This document shows, in pieces, positions 1-13,200 of a stretch of DNA of 64,000 nt. Position 1 is the stretch's first letter; each line of letters starts with the position of its first letter. The notes below the pieces were generated by a model. It saw only the letters and a program-made list of their open reading frames with translations. It was not told where the DNA came from and searched no databases. This DNA is from Edaphochlamys debaryana (lineage: Eukaryota; Chlorophyta; Chlorophyceae; Chlamydomonadales). The translations under genes and the position numbers were made by a program. The stretch spans positions 558,001 to 622,000 of the forward strand of contig JAEHOE010000056.1 of assembly GCA_016858145.1 (NCBI GenBank). The letters are read 5' to 3'.

Positions 1-3
1 CGC

Positions 4-3000
4 TCAGCCCCTGCCCTGCAGCATGCACAGAAGCTCCGAGAGGCCCCGCAGCCGGGAGCCGGCGGAGCTGAGGTCCCCCATGATGCCACGCACGTGCACC
101 TGCGGCCAGGGTGTGGAGGGAGGGGGCTTAGGTAGGGAGGTAAAAAAGATCTGCAACACGGCACGGTAGAGCCGCACATTACACGTCTGAAGCAGCAGTG
201 GCTGAAACCGGCCGAACGTTCCCCCCCAAAGCCCTGACAGGCCCGCCGACCCTAGGGACTGCACCTGGTCCAGGCCCCCACGCACCTGTACCGCCTGCTC
301 GTCCGTGGGGCGGCTCAGCAGCCCGGGCGCCGGGCCGCCGCCGGGCCCGCCGCGCAGCGCCGCCACCAGCGCCTGCAGGCTGCGCTCCGCCCCGCCCAGC
401 GCCGCCGACAGGGCGCTCACGGAGGCGCGGGAGTCGCTGAGCAGCTCGCCCAGGGGCCCGCCGGGCGCGTTGGGGCCCCCGCGGGGCCCGCCGGGGCCCG
501 GTCGGCCGCTCCCGTCCAGCGCCTGATGGAGAGCGGTCAAGGGTTGAGGGGGACGGAGGATGAAGGTGCTTGACGGGTGCAGCGCAGGGCGTGCTACGGG
601 GGGTGCAATGCGGGGCACTGGGACGGCGGGTACACGCCACAGATGAGCGCATACACCAGGCGGTCTGCTACGCAACTGTGGTTGCAAGATCCTCGTACCA
701 TCCCCTGAACCCACCATGCCGTCCGCCTCAAAGCCATCGGGCACCTTGGGTTTGGGCGCCAGGGCCAGCGCTTGCAGCAGCCCCTGGGAAGAGGAAGGCG
801 CGTTTGATCAACGAGCACGCCCACGTGCACGACATGCCCTGTGCCTCTCAATAACCCCGGCCTCTGTGCCCTCACGACTCCCACCCACCTGCATCGCCTC
901 AAGCCCCCGGCGCACGCCCTCCCGTGCCGCCACCCTCGCTGGGGCCGTCTCCGACAGGCACGCCTCCCGCGCCGCCGCCTCCAGCCGCGGCCCGCCCGCC
1001 ACAGCCAAACCGCCGGCCGCCGCCGCCGCCGCCAGGTCCTCGACCGTTGGCTTGAGCTGTACGTACGACTTGATGACGGCCAGGAGGGCGGGCGGTACGG
1101 CACCAGGATCAGTCATGGCCTCGGGCGGGAAGAGCCCCCGCACGGCGGCCTTGTGCTGTGTGGGCACGGTACGGCAGAGCTGCACGTGCGACCACCACGT
1201 GGCGTGCTGTACGGCGGCGTGGGGGCAGCGGTGAAGGGCGTGGAAGAGCGCCTGCGTGTCATTGGGAAAAGGGTTCCAAGCGGTAGGCGGGAGCGCGGAA
1301 AGCGTCAAAAGCGTGGGCAAACGGGCTCATGCAGACGTAAACTGGTTGCAGACGTGAGTAAAAGCGCACGCGTACCTCCTGCGGCGGCTCCTTGCACTGC
1401 ACAGCGACGGCCGCGATGTCCGCCGCTAGCGCCGGCCCGCCCGCCACAGCCAGCCGCGTCAGAGCCGGCACCGCCGCCGCCAGCGCCGCTGGTTGCAGAG
1501 CCTCTGCGGCGGTCGCCAGCACTCGCACGGCTGCGTGGGCCGCAGCGGCGGCCGAGGCGGCGCCGGCGCTGTCGGTCGGCGCCGGACCTCCGTTGGGGCC
1601 CGGCTGGGGCGGCTGAGGCGGAAAGGCCACATCTGCTGACAGCGCCTGGGGGTAGCAGGTGCAGGTGCGAAGGGTCACGGCTGGCCCCATGCTATAGAGA
1701 GGGAGATTTAACGACAGAGAGGGGCCACAACCCCGTGCCTACACCCGCACACCCCCGCCCCCACCGGCAGCTGCAGCGCCTCCGCGGCAAGGCCTGCCGC
1801 CTCCGCCAGCAGCGGCTGTAGCGCTGCGGGGGCAACGCAGGGGCGAGAGGTGCGCGGTGAGCGATGGTGGGGGAGCGATGGTGGGGAAGCTAGGGGCCGC
1901 CACGCCCTTGTGCGGGCAGGAGGTGGCGGTCTCAACCCTCAAATGGGCCTCACCCGTGCACCCGCTGCGCTTGTGGTGCAGCACGGTCGCCTCCACGCAG
2001 CCCAGCAGCTGGGCCATCCACTGCCGGGCCAGCGCGGCAGCCGAGGCGGCGCCAGCGGCGGCGGCCGCTGCCTCGCTGCCCGCCGCCGAGGCGGAAGCAG
2101 CGGCGGTGTTGCAGCTGCCGAGCACACTCATGGCCTGGCAGGCAGAGGGCGGCATCGATGAGGGCCCTAACAGGACCAGGCACGCGACGGCAAGCATCCT
2201 GCGGTCCTCAATCGCCCCTTGCTTGGCGCATCTTGGCCCAACCGCTGAGCGAGGGCTTGACAGGGCTCACCTGCTTCACGCCTGCAAACAGCTGCCGTGC
2301 TCGTGCAGTCAGCTCGCCCTCTGTTACCGAGCCCCCGGTGGCCAGCAGTGCTGCGGTCCCATCCGAAGGCGCTACCGGCCCGCGCGCTGCCGCCGCTGAG
2401 GCGGCCCACAGCGCACGCGCCGCCGCGGCTCCGCACACATCGCTGGGCGGGGCAGAGGTGCCCAGCGCGTCCTGCGCCTTGCCCTGGCTTCCGCTGCTTC
2501 CTCCCGCCTGCTGCTGCTGCTGGTTCTGGAGCGCGGTGAGGACCTCGCGCCAGGCGGGCTCAGCCTCGGGTGCGGCAGCCTGCAGAGGTCAGTCAGCATG
2601 CTTCAGTGAATGAAGCATCTTGGAGCACCACACAGCAACCCTGTTGACTTCCATGCCAGCTCCCACACGGCATCACCCCCTCACCGCCAGCAGCCCACAC
2701 AGCAGCCGCTGCAGCCTCCTCGCCAGTCCGGCGACCGGCACAGCCGCCCCGGGCCCCGCGTGCGCCACGCCTGCCGCCGCCTCGGCCGCCGACGCCAGCG
2801 CCGCCAGCCTCGCCACGGCGGCCACCAGGCGGGAGGCCAGGGCGGGGTCGGCGTGGGCCGCCAGGGTGCACAGCACGTCGCTGCCGCACAGGGCCAGTAG
2901 CGGGTGCGCGCTGGCGCCTGCGGCGGGGCAGGACCATATGAGTTTGCCGTGGTATGATAGGAGTGGATTGCATCCGCAGGGTGCTTGTTGGGGAACAACC

Positions 3001-5807
3001 CGCAAAAGGAGGTGCGGCACAGTGCGGTTGCCAAGAGCCCTGGCCAGAGGACCCACCCCAGTTGCAGGCGACAGCGCAGACGGCGGCAAGCGTCTGCGCG
3101 TCCAGGCTCCCCCCGGGTGCCTCCAGCGCCGCCAGCCCCGCGGCCTGCTGTGCCCGCGCCTGCGCCTCCTCGCAGGACGCCAGCGCCAGCGCCAGCGCGG
3201 CAGTGGACAGCTGGTGGGGCAGGTCCAGGGCCTCGGGCGGAGGTGCGGGCGCGGAGGGCGCCGAGCAGGCACTTGTGTTGTTCGGGGGAAGCTGCGGAAC
3301 GAGGGAGTCATGGTTAAGCAGACTGTGGTCAAGCGCTCGGCAGGGAGGGAGCTGTCAGGCTAGTGGGGCTGGGGGCGCTTGCGGGTGAACATGCGCGAAA
3401 AGGGCATGGGGAAGCACGCCGTACCGTGCCGTACACGTGCACCGCCGCGCCGTAGCCCAGCCACGGCAGCAGCCGTGCCCCCATGGCCGCCCGCGTCTCG
3501 GGCCGCACCGCCGCCGCGCGCTGCAGCAGGGCCGCCGCCAGCAGCACCGGGCCAGTGAGGGCGTGCGGCGCGGGGCCACCGGGGGCAGGGGGCGGGGCGG
3601 CCGTCGCGGACCGCTCCAGAGCTCCGATCCAGGCCTGCGAATGGCACACCAACACGACGGCGTGTTAAAACTTGCATATCAAAACCCTTGGACCCTCCAC
3701 CCTGGACATGGCAGCAGCCCTCTCCAGACCCTGAGCGCCTCGCCTCACCCCGAGGGCCTCCGCTGGCTGCTCGCACGCGTCCAGAGACACCGCCAGGACG
3801 GACGTCACCCGCGCCGCCATGCCCCCCTCCAGGTCCGCCAGGTGGCGCTCCCGCGCCGCACGCTCCCCCTCCGCCTCGGGCCCCGAGGCCCCGGCGGCGG
3901 CAGCGATGGCGGCGGCGGAGGCTGCCCGGGTGCCGTACATCTGCACGCCGGCAGCGGCCGCCTCGGCCCAGCATGCCGCGGCGGCGGCGGGGTGGGTCTG
4001 CGCGATGCGGCCGATGTGCTGCAGCCAGAACTTGGCCAGCTGAAGTGGCGGCACAGGAAACGCGAAGGACATGGTAAGGGGGTGGAAGGCGACGGAAAAT
4101 GGATAGCGGGAAATGCCCATCTCACATTGCTGTACAAGGGGCTGGCTGTCCAAAGCTGCTTTGCATATGCCCTGCCGCACCTTGAGCCACTGCTCGTACT
4201 CCTGCGGGGGCCCCGGGGCCAGCGCCGGCAGCGCCCGCACGTAGGCCTGCAGGTAGCCCAGCAGCGAGCGCAGCACGGACTGCACGGCGGCACCTGCGGA
4301 CGCGAGGCGGAGAAGGTTTTGTGAGCAGGCCGTCGCCCGAACCACACAGCCCACACGGGCTTGCGGCTCGACGGGGAATTCAGAATCCGAGCTTGGGCGT
4401 CCCGAACGCACCCTCGAGCAGCGCCGCTAGCGCTGTGGGGCTGAGGCCCGTGACGGCCCGGTTGAGGGCGGTCCACAAGATGTTGAGGCCCGCGAAGGAG
4501 CGCATGTCGCGGGGCACGGCGTTGTCGTTGATGCGCTCGGCAGAAACCGTGCCTGAGGGCGGGTGTGGTAGCGTTTTGGGTCTCGCTGTCGGAGGCAGTG
4601 CCGACCCACATCGGGAGACGGCAGGCAAGCCCACACCCACTGGCCCCTGCCCCGCCGCTCGCCCCTGAGACAGGGTTGTTCAAGGTCCATGCCGGGTGCT
4701 GCTTCGGGTCTCCCGCGCCCCGGTTGCTTCGCTTGGCCGAACATGGGGACTCACTCATTACACGCAGGCCCTCGAAGAGCGCCCCGAATAGCGCCCGGCA
4801 CGCCGCCCTGAGCTCCTCGGCGCTGGGGTTGCCAGCCGCCGCCTGCTGCTCCACGCCTACGATAGGTTTGGAAGAACCATGGAAGAAGCTCAGGCACTGG
4901 CAACACAGCCAAGCGAGCGCCCCAGGTATGGGCATGGGGATTGGCGCGGATTCCACGGGCCCGTGCGCACCCTGCCAGCACGCCTCCGTGGCATCCAGCA
5001 CCGCCGGGGCGAGGTCTCGCACGTACGAGCGTACAGCGTTGCCTACGGCGACGTAGCGCCCCGTGACGGCAGCAAGCTGCTCGCGCCATCTGCGTAGGCC
5101 GATGACAGGGTCAGGAAGGTATGCAAGAGTGCGTTCAGCCCAGCAAGGAACTGGGCGTGTGGCAGTTGGCTGCGTGGTAAGGGCCGCAGGGCCCTGAGCT
5201 TCGGACAGCAGCACCCGGCCCAACCCACATCGCACGCAAAGCCTACTCACTCCCGGGAGAAGAAGACTTGTGATGCCAGGTCAAACGCAGCGGACACGAA
5301 CACCTGATATGGGCCGATTGTTTTGGGGTCAGGTGCTAGTTCCTGGAAGGGGGGCAGCCGTGCTAGCTTGGGGCCTTTGCCCGGAGGTCCCCACCTGCAG
5401 ACTGGAGCAGGTTGCCGGCCCCGCGGTGGCTAATGCCGTTGCTCTCCCGCCACTTAGCCATGCTGCCACGGTTGCCGCGACCCGCACAGAGTCCTGCGGA
5501 TAGGTTGGAGGTGTCGACGAATGGCGGCCAGCCTCAGGAGGTAGGGGCAGCGGCAAACCCAGCCAGCCTGGCTCACCTGCATAGCCACGGCGCTTCCGCC
5601 ATCATACTCATCCACGACATGCCCCGCGCACGCGTTGTTGAGCACATTCGCAAGGACCCCGAGGATTCCGGCAGCGGAGGTCGGGTCCACGCCATCTGCG
5701 CTGGGGCCCTTGAGCCGCTCATCTAGTATCACGGGTAAGCCCGGATGCAGGAGCCCCGAGCTGCAGTTTAGGTCCTTGAGGAGCAGCGGTGAGTCCATTG
5801 ATTGCAT
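4..5807 (-). CDS. Large helical-solenoid-like protein, function unknown (19 exons)
   Basis: I could not assign a family. Exons on the minus strand, all joining in phase: 5807-5577, 5493-5395, 5342-5251, 5089-4971, 4856-4755, 4552-4412, 4293-4181, 4039-3749, 3634-3425, 3291-3057, 2917-2685, 2579-2271, 2134-1954, 1823-1765, 1645-1376, 1251-889, 783-715, 522-286, 99-4. They give about 1149 residues ending at a TGA at 4-6. The protein is Ala/Leu-rich and looks almost entirely helical, with amphipathic stretches such as WREQLAAVTGRYVAVGNAV and SFAGLNILWTALNRAVTGL, as expected of ARM/HEAT-type scaffolds or karyopherins. There is no signal peptide, membrane segment or catalytic motif. The ATG at 5807 is the first after an in-frame TAG, but an earlier exon is possible. 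A nuclear transport or genome-maintenance scaffold would fit the look; that is inference only. Confidence 0.7.
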
Positions 5808-7382
5808 AGTGGAGTCGCCCCCGCGCTATGGGGGCTTCCATCCGCCGTTGCGTCAGAGGTCTGTTATAAATAGTCAAGAAGCGCTATGTGTGTATGAGCA
5901 GGCACCTGACGCGGTCTCGGGCTTGCAGAGGCGCATCGGCAGCCCTGGCTGTCGCTGCATCGCGGTTAAACGAGGGGCTTCACGCAGGAAGCGGCCTTAC
6001 AGCCCGAGTTAACCCTCACCTCACTGTACATACCTGACCCTGACTCTGACGCTCCTGACGGCTCCTGAGCCTCGACCAGCTTGCTCGACAATTTTGCTAT
6101 CGAGACCCGCCCTGCCAACCGTCTCCACGCCTGAACGTGACCATCTCCTGGGACAAGACACTAGACGAAAACACACTAGCGCGAGGGCTCGGCAGCGACC
6201 GAAACTGTGACCCAACGAGGAGACCCGGCATCGCGCTCGCGAGCGTCCACTGGTCAACGTCGACCGCCAGGGGCATCACTGAAGCGCTAGCTCACCGGTT
6301 TACCCGGCTGAAAGCTAGTGCAGCCTGCTGGTCTCCCGCGGACGTGACCCGTCTGTCCTGACAGGAATCCTGACGTGACCCCGGGGCTTCCTGGGCCCCC
6401 TGCACAACCTTGCATCTCTGAGTTGACTGGTGAGCAGGGCGCGGGGTGCAGTGCGACATGGGCGGGGCGGTTGGGCACAGTGCGGTTGGGCTGGCCACAG
6501 TAGGGCATTGGGCTGGCCACAGTAGGGCCAGGGATGGACGTGGGGCGGCGCTTCTCATGTACCGGGAGCGTCTGGGGGGATAACCTGACACCTCCACACG
6601 CTAGCGCACATGGCCTCTGGCCGGTGAGGTGATGGCGGTGAACACTGCGCGCATCACTGTGCTCGTGGGAGCGGTGGGAGCATGGCTAGACCAGCTTGAC
6701 GCCCAAGGTTCTGCGGACACCGCACGGCCGAGCAGGATACAGGAATGCGACATACTTGCCGACCCGGGGGAAGGGGGATCAAGGGGTGAGGAGGCGGATG
6801 GGGGGCGGCGGGCGGGCTGGGGGTCAGCGGGGGCGGGGACGGCACGACCAGGCGACTGATTGCGTGACCAGGCCGCGCCATCGCCATCGCAATTTTGAGC
6901 CGCTGGTCTAGTGCGTTTTTACATATCACAGCTGTGCACTCCAGTGCGGAGCTCTTGCACGCTGCAAAGCACGTGCAGCGGCACGCTATCGTCGCGTCCT
7001 TCCTCGCGTCCATCGCGTTGGCCAGTTGTATGCTTGTGGCGTCTTGACTCGAGCAAAGATGCTGGTATGTAGCTGGCTTGGCGTTTTTTGCCGCGGGCTT
7101 GCAAGAATGTGGCCATCGCTTGCAGGCCCTTACCGCTTTGCCCCGCTCCCCGCACAGGCTGGTATGGGCGGCTCGCTTAGCAGCGGCACATCGCACGCTC
7201 AAGCTCGGCGCGTTCGGCCAGTCGGCCACGTCCCGCTCGTGGGGCCACGCGCAAACACGTACAACGTGCAGCGCTCCCACGCCATCCTCGATGGCCCCAG
7301 CACACCCTCCCGCTCGGGCCCTTCCACCGGCACCGTGCCCTGCCTCGCGCTACGGCCCCGCGCCGGGCCAGTCACCGAGGCC
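5808..7382. other. Intergenic region between divergent genes, no gene seen
   Basis: This separates the minus-strand gene starting at 5807 from the plus-strand acetyltransferase, so promoters of both should lie here. I see no convincing coding exon. A 22-bp unit (core GGGCTGGCCACAGTAGGGC) is repeated twice in tandem at about 6486-6529. The acetyltransferase frame stays open back to 7059, so part of 7059-7382 could be its 5' coding sequence or leader. Confidence 0.5.
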
Positions 7383-9167
7383 ATGTCGCGGCCATCGGTG
7401 CACGCCTCGGCCTCCCATCAGTGGACATCCGCACCCCTAACCCCCGCAGCCATGCCCCGGGCCTCCCCCTCAGCTCGCCACGCCTCCTCACAACCACCCT
7501 CGCTAGCACCCTCGAGAAACCCCAGCGGTCTGCGGAGAGGCCTGGCGCGGGTTGTGCCGCTGCCCCCGCACCTGGCGCCCTCGGCCGCGGCACCCGCCGC
7601 GGCGCCCGCGCCTTCGCCTGCCCCGGCGGAAGCGCCCCAGGAGGTGCAGTTCACCACAGCCTCCGGTACAACGGTGGTCGTACGGCAGGTCCGTACGTTG
7701 GACGAGCTGAGGCAGGTGGCCACGCTGCGTGCGGAGGCGTACTACACGGTGAGGAGGGGGTGATGGGTGTGGGAGGGCCTGGCGGTTGTGTTGGACAGCA
7801 GGGTGGGCGGACAGTGTGATCATGACGGGAGCGCGCTGCACCAACACCTGTACAGCAATCCCGCAGACAGCTCCTGGACCCTATACCCCGCTCCTCACTC
7901 TGGCTCGGCCCTCAACGCGCGCCCCCTCCTCCCTTTCCACCCAACGCCTCCCGACCCTGCCGACCCCAACCCACTTGTTCGACCCCCACCCACCCGCCCA
8001 CCCCCACCCCCAGGACAACCACTCCCGCTTCGTGGGCTCCCTCAAGAAGCAGTTCGTGGAGCAGGAGGCCGAGTCGCTGCAGCTGCGCACCACCGCCACC
8101 TCCAAGCAGGGCGCGCCCTTCGCCGAGTGCCTGGTGAGCCCGCCAGCGCCCCCCTGCAGGCCTGGGCACCAAGGCAGCTGGGGTTCCCAAGCAAGGGGCT
8201 GGCGGGCTGTTGTCAGGCGAGGCGACAGCCAAGGGTCCGCTCGATTGGTGTCCTGGTAGTAATTCCTGACCCATCCCTGTTTGTGTCCCCGCGCTGCGCG
8301 CCCCGCTGTATCCAGGTGGCGGTGGAGGCGGGCTCTGGGGCGGTGCTGGGCTGCATCGACCTGCGCCTGCCGCGGGCGCTCAACGGAGTGCACCCGAGCG
8401 GCGTGCCGGAGGTGCGGGGCGGGCTGAGTGGGGCCGGCAGGGCTGGAGGGGCGCAGGTCAAGCGGTCGAACTAAGGCTACAGCGCCCGGGCACATGCGGC
8501 ACGCGGCCCTCTGGTGAACTTCCCTGCCTCTACCACCCTTTAACATACTGCCGCATCCCTGCTTCCCCACCCGCTTCTCTTAACGGCCTCACACCCCGCA
8601 CCCTCCAGCCTCCAATATCCTGCCCCGCTTCCCACTCTCTCTCCCCCGTTTCCGGTCCCCCCTTTCCAGGGCGACACGCACGGCTGCTACCTTCTCAACG
8701 TGGTGGTCCGCGAGGACGCGCGGGGGCAGGGGCTGGGCCGCGGGGTCATGCGCGCGGCCATGCGGCGGGCGGTGGAGACGTGGGGCGCGGCCAGCCTGTA
8801 CACACACGTGGAGGCGGACAACGAGGTGGGTGCGGGGTGGGGGAGGCGTGGGGTGGATGGTTGGGGGCGGAGGCTTGGCGGAGCGAGGGGAGAGGAGGGT
8901 AGCGTGGACACGGGTGCCGCGGCGCGCGGAGCGGACCTCGTGCACCGCTCCACCCCTCCCACGCCATCGCTCGTCGCCGTCCGCTCTATCCGCCCCATGC
9001 CACCTGCCTCCCCGTGCCCCCCCCCCCAGGTGGCCTACCGGCTGTACACGGGCTGCGGCTTTGCGGACTACAGCGTGGAGTCCAAGTACGAGGCGGCCAG
9101 CAAGCTGGGGCAGACCGTGCTGCTGCGAGCGCCCGCAGAGGCGGCCACGGGGGCGGCACAAGCTTAG
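7383..9167 (+). CDS. GNAT-family N-acetyltransferase, probably organelle-targeted
   Basis: Transfers an acetyl group from acetyl-CoA to an amine; the substrate cannot be told. Exons 7383-7748, 8014-8133, 8316-8411, 8670-8825 and 9030-9167 are all in phase 0 and give about 292 residues. Exon 4 holds the acetyl-CoA loop VVREDARGQGLGRGVM (R-x-x-G-x-G) followed by a helix and the strand SLYTHVEADNE; exon 5 supplies VAYRLYTGCGF, the usual GNAT motif B. This arrangement resembles the plastid GNATs of plants. The first 60-85 residues are rich in Ser, Ala, Arg and Pro, like an algal transit peptide. The start is uncertain: in-frame ATGs occur at 7059, 7110, 7164, 7383 and 7452. I chose 7383 for a transit peptide of normal length. 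Plastid targeting is inferred from composition only. Confidence 0.8.
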
Positions 9168-9315
9168 AAGGCTCGAGGGGGTGGCGGGCGGGCGGGCGCC
9201 CTTGGATGGCAGGCTTTGAGTGGCAGGGCGGGGGCTTGCCGCGGGTTCTGAAGAGGGGGTCGCTCGAGCGCGGAAGCGGGCGCTGTGGGGTTGAGTTTGG
9301 GCAGCACTGGTGTTG

Positions 9316-9320
9316 TGTAA
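9316..9320 (+). terminator. TGTAA polyadenylation signal of the acetyltransferase gene
   Basis: TGTAA lies about 150 bases after the stop at 9167. This pentamer is the usual green-algal nuclear poly(A) signal. Confidence 0.6.
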
Positions 9321-10210
9321 AAGGGCTGGGGTGTGTTGAGGGCGCTGCGGGGAAGCGGGCTGGAAATGAAGGCCTCTTGTGGTGGGCCTATACGAGTCGG
9401 GCCAATTTCTTCGTGCAAGCACACCTCGTAGACCCGGTGAACCGCACCGCCAGCTACGCGTTGTTAGGATTAGCGCGGCGGGCCTGAAAGAGGAGGGAAT
9501 GGGCCAGGTAACTATCGCAGTATCAGGAGACCTTGAATGGAAGTGCAGGACATGCCTGAAAGACGGGCCTGTGGAGCCGCTAGCGTTGCGAGGGACTGTG
9601 CATCGCAGGTTGTTGTCGAAACTTCGTGCACTGACGGTCGGCGTCCGGCTGCAGACGTGTGGCGGCATTGCTGTTGTGGGGCTGAACTTTTGAGCCCTGT
9701 GTAAGCCCGTGATGTTGATCGAACCAGCAGGCCGCAGTGGTCTACACGTGTCCACTGAGTTCGCCGGAAGCCCGCCTTCCCACCACTGCACCTAGAAGCC
9801 TAGATACCCGCCGCACGGCGTACAGCACATGGGCCAGCACCCAGTCAATCAGCCCACCGAATCGAACAGGCAGCCGAACAATGAATAGATCAATAGGAGA
9901 ATGCACCAATTCAGCAAACTGCAGAACTGCATCCCAACCGTACAACCGTAATTCCGACAGCACTTCCTCCCTCGTCCTTGGCCGTAAGGGGCCTTAAGGC
10001 ACGGAAATATACATACGGTATGTATAAACAACCTGACCCCAGCACGCGAACCATGCAATCCAAGCAGTCCAACATCTACCTACGCAATGCCGATGCTCGG
10101 GGTGGATGCACCCCCGCATGTGCTTTCTGGCCCTACCTGCCGTGTCTGCTGCCCATGCTTCCGCCATTCCCAAATCCTCCGCATCCCCGCTTTCCCTCTC
10201 TCACCCTCCC
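9321..10210. other. Convergent intergenic region, no gene seen
   Basis: Lies between the 3' ends of the acetyltransferase (+) and surface gene A (-). It is less GC-rich around 9780-10080. No open frame here carries recognisable protein features, and I found no TTACA (minus-strand TGTAA) close to the end of gene A. Confidence 0.4.
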
Positions 10211-13200
10211 TCACCCTTCCCGGTGGATCGGTGTCGTCGTGCTGGTGCTCCCCGGGTCATCTTCAGACCGGGCCATCCCTTCCTGGCGGCCCCCGCCGTC
10301 CACGGTGCAACTTTCTCCACCTCCACCACCACCACTCCCGTGACCACTGCCACCCCACCACGACACGCTAGTAGGCTCGGCTCCACCCGCGGTTGGGTCC
10401 TCACCGTCAACCCGGACCGCCACGAAGCCCTCGCGGCTGCGGAAGTCCGACGTTGCCGGGCCGGGTAACTCGGCCTCCGCCTCCTCCTCCGCCCCCCGCT
10501 GCTGCTCCCGGACCTTGCCGCTGCGCTTCCTGGACGCAAGGTCCCGCAGAGACCGCAGCTTGGCAATCCCCTCCTTGACGGCCGGCCAGGTGGCCCGGGC
10601 CATGAGGCCAAAGAAGGCAGCGATGATGCCGAGGTTGAGGAGGAGCGTGACGACGGCGATGGCGATCTGGGGGGACGTCGATTCAGCAGGGGTTTGGGAG
10701 TGAGCCGCATGGGTGGCTGGGCGGAGGCCCAAGTGATGCCCACGGAAGCCGGCGGGGCCCCACGGGCCGCTAGCATAACAAGGCGTGTTAAATGTGCACC
10801 CTGCTAGCCACCGCGGGATGATTCCCAGTGCCCCACATCCTTGCAGGGTGGTGGCCCCTTCTTGGCACCCCACGCGCTCACCCCTCCGCTCTCGTCGACG
10901 AGCGTGCCCCGCCCCGTCACGAAGTAGATGTTGAGCGTAATGGTGACCGACAGAACCGCAATGGAGCAAAACTCCATGTGCCGCAGCTCGCGATTGCGTG
11001 AGGGCTCTAGCACCGCGTTTACGGTGCCAATGGTCACCAGGGCAATCGACAAGGTGAGGGCCTGCATCAAGTAAAGGGCTTAGCACCTTCAACTCTCAGG
11101 ATGCCTTACGCCGCTCAAAGGTTGCCCCGGAAAAACGCCCCTGTGGCTGACAGCGTATTCAGGGCAGCGTTATCGGTATCACCCATGTTGTAGTTGTTAC
11201 ACGGACATTGGTAACAGCCGTGAACTCCCATGCCTTGCCCTTGCTCACACCTGGTAAGCCACGTCCATGCTCCGGCCAAACACGTCCACCGCCACGAGCG
11301 CCAGCGTCTCACACATGAGCACCGAGTCCCTGGGGGCGTGCAGTGGCGGGGCATGGGTCACGAAAGGGGCTACCGGCGCAGCCTGACACGCTCCCTCAGC
11401 TAGCGTGCATGCCCCTCGGCCCGCGCGCCCCTGTGCTAACCACCAGAAGAACTGTGGCCGGTACCGGCTGTACATGAAGCCGTACAGCTGTTTCGTGTGG
11501 TGCTCGTCCAGTCTGTCCTTGGCCCGCCAGAGCAGCACAAAGTTGACGATGGGCGGGGAGGCGCAGAAGACGAGGAGGAACACAACGCCCAGGGGCACGT
11601 AGTACGAAGCGTGGCTGCCCTCGTAGCAGGCCCTGAGAGGGAAGCATGGATTGGAGTGCGGGGATGAACTGAATCGACGGAGGCCCAAGCCTAAGGGTGT
11701 GTCAGAGGTCATAATGCACACCGCCGCCCTTGCTCACTGCTGCATGTCGCGTGTCCAGTAGCCGTTGGGGGCGGTGGCCTGGGCGAACTCGAGCCCGTCC
11801 AGGGGCCCCGTCTGCGCCGGCACTTGGTCCACGATGTAGCACGCAAAGATGCTGAAGCCCGCGTTGGCCCACGAGGGGAAGAGCACGAACAGGGCCATCA
11901 TCAGCACAATGCCCAGCTGCTGGGGCAGGCTCAGGGACTGGTCCTGAGGGTAGGAGGGTGCAAAGGGCCGTGCTCAAGGCCTTCGCGCGTCAGTTCACGT
12001 GCCTCCCCTTGACCTGCCCTGGCAGCGCTCGGCCCACATTCGCCGTTCCTTGCCCTACCCTGGCCCCCATCCCATACTCGCGCCGACCACCTTCAGCCCG
12101 TGGGCGCTCCTGCCGGACTCACCGCGTGCACTAGCCCCAGAACCTGAGCCGCGACCCGTCTCTTGAGGCCCTTCGGTAGACGACTCTTTATGCTGCTGCT
12201 GGAGTCTCGAACCGCAGGTGCGCCGTCATCGCCCGCGTCGTGATCCCGCAACTCCTGCTCATCAGGCACTGGGATTGCTTGTGGACCAGGCACCAACCTC
12301 CGCCGGCTGACGCGCACGCTGCGCCGTAGCCTTGCCGTGTTTAGGAAGGCGTAGCGGAGTGTCCACAGGGCGAGCGAGGCACAGAAGCGTAACGGCCAAC
12401 GGCGTCAGAAGAGCACCCAGGACCTGGAGGTAGGCCTGGCCGGCGCTGTCCTCGCTGGGCTGGAGGCACGAGGGGTTGTATGTAAGGTAGTTTTCGGCAC
12501 CGGTGGTGGCTGCTAGCACGGACTGGGCCGGTGATAAGAACTGCAGGGCAGAAGCAAGGGTGGCAGGGGTGGGGGGCGGCGTGTCGCTTAGTCTGCAACA
12601 CAAGTCAGCTGCGTGCCTACGACCAGCTCTCCCCTTCTGCGTGCAGCGTGTTCCCCCCCGCCCCCTAAATTGGGGTATCATGTAGCCACGCACAATTTTG
12701 CGCTTCACGCCTAGCCCACGATGCCACAAGCTATGGCTTGCTGGTCCCAATGCTGATTATTGAGTCTTACCACCAAGTTGCACCCATAGCCCGAGGAGCG
12801 ATCCGGATATCCACACTGAAGCTAAGAGCGAGGTGGTTTTGACAAAATTGCGCGCAGCGGTTGCGAGATGTTGCGGTGCCGACTTGAATGAAACATCACC
12901 AATCAAGCCCAGACCAAGCGCGATAATGCTATCTAAGCATACGCCACTCAGATCCGTTGAGGGAACTGTAGTTTCTCGCGGGCGTGGAGTTGTGTTTCGC
13001 GCCGCGTCAATCCTCCGGCCCCTGGTACCCCCGAAGCGTCGCTGTGTGGCTGGACGTATGTCCCACTGCCCAGCCGTTCCAGGGCTCAGCCAACTTCTTA
13101 ACTCCGAGGAACAACACCCGATCACATTAGCTGCTTACGCTTGGCTTTGGTATGTTGAGGCGAGCGATGATGATGAAATACTGCACGTGTACGACAAGCA

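Noticed and set aside
5043..5228. Minus-strand frame QLPHAQFLAGLNALLHTFL as an exon of the first gene
   Set aside because: Looks protein-like, but it would need a second, unsupported intron before the clearly coding WREQLAAVTG exon; the direct join 5251 to 5089 is in phase with good splice sites.
12757..13125. Open frame in the intron of gene A (minus strand) with plausible hydrophobic helices
   Set aside because: Joining it to its neighbours fails in phase, whereas the exon 13201-13139 joins directly to 12540 in phase and gives the conserved sequence LNIPKPSFLSPAQSVL.
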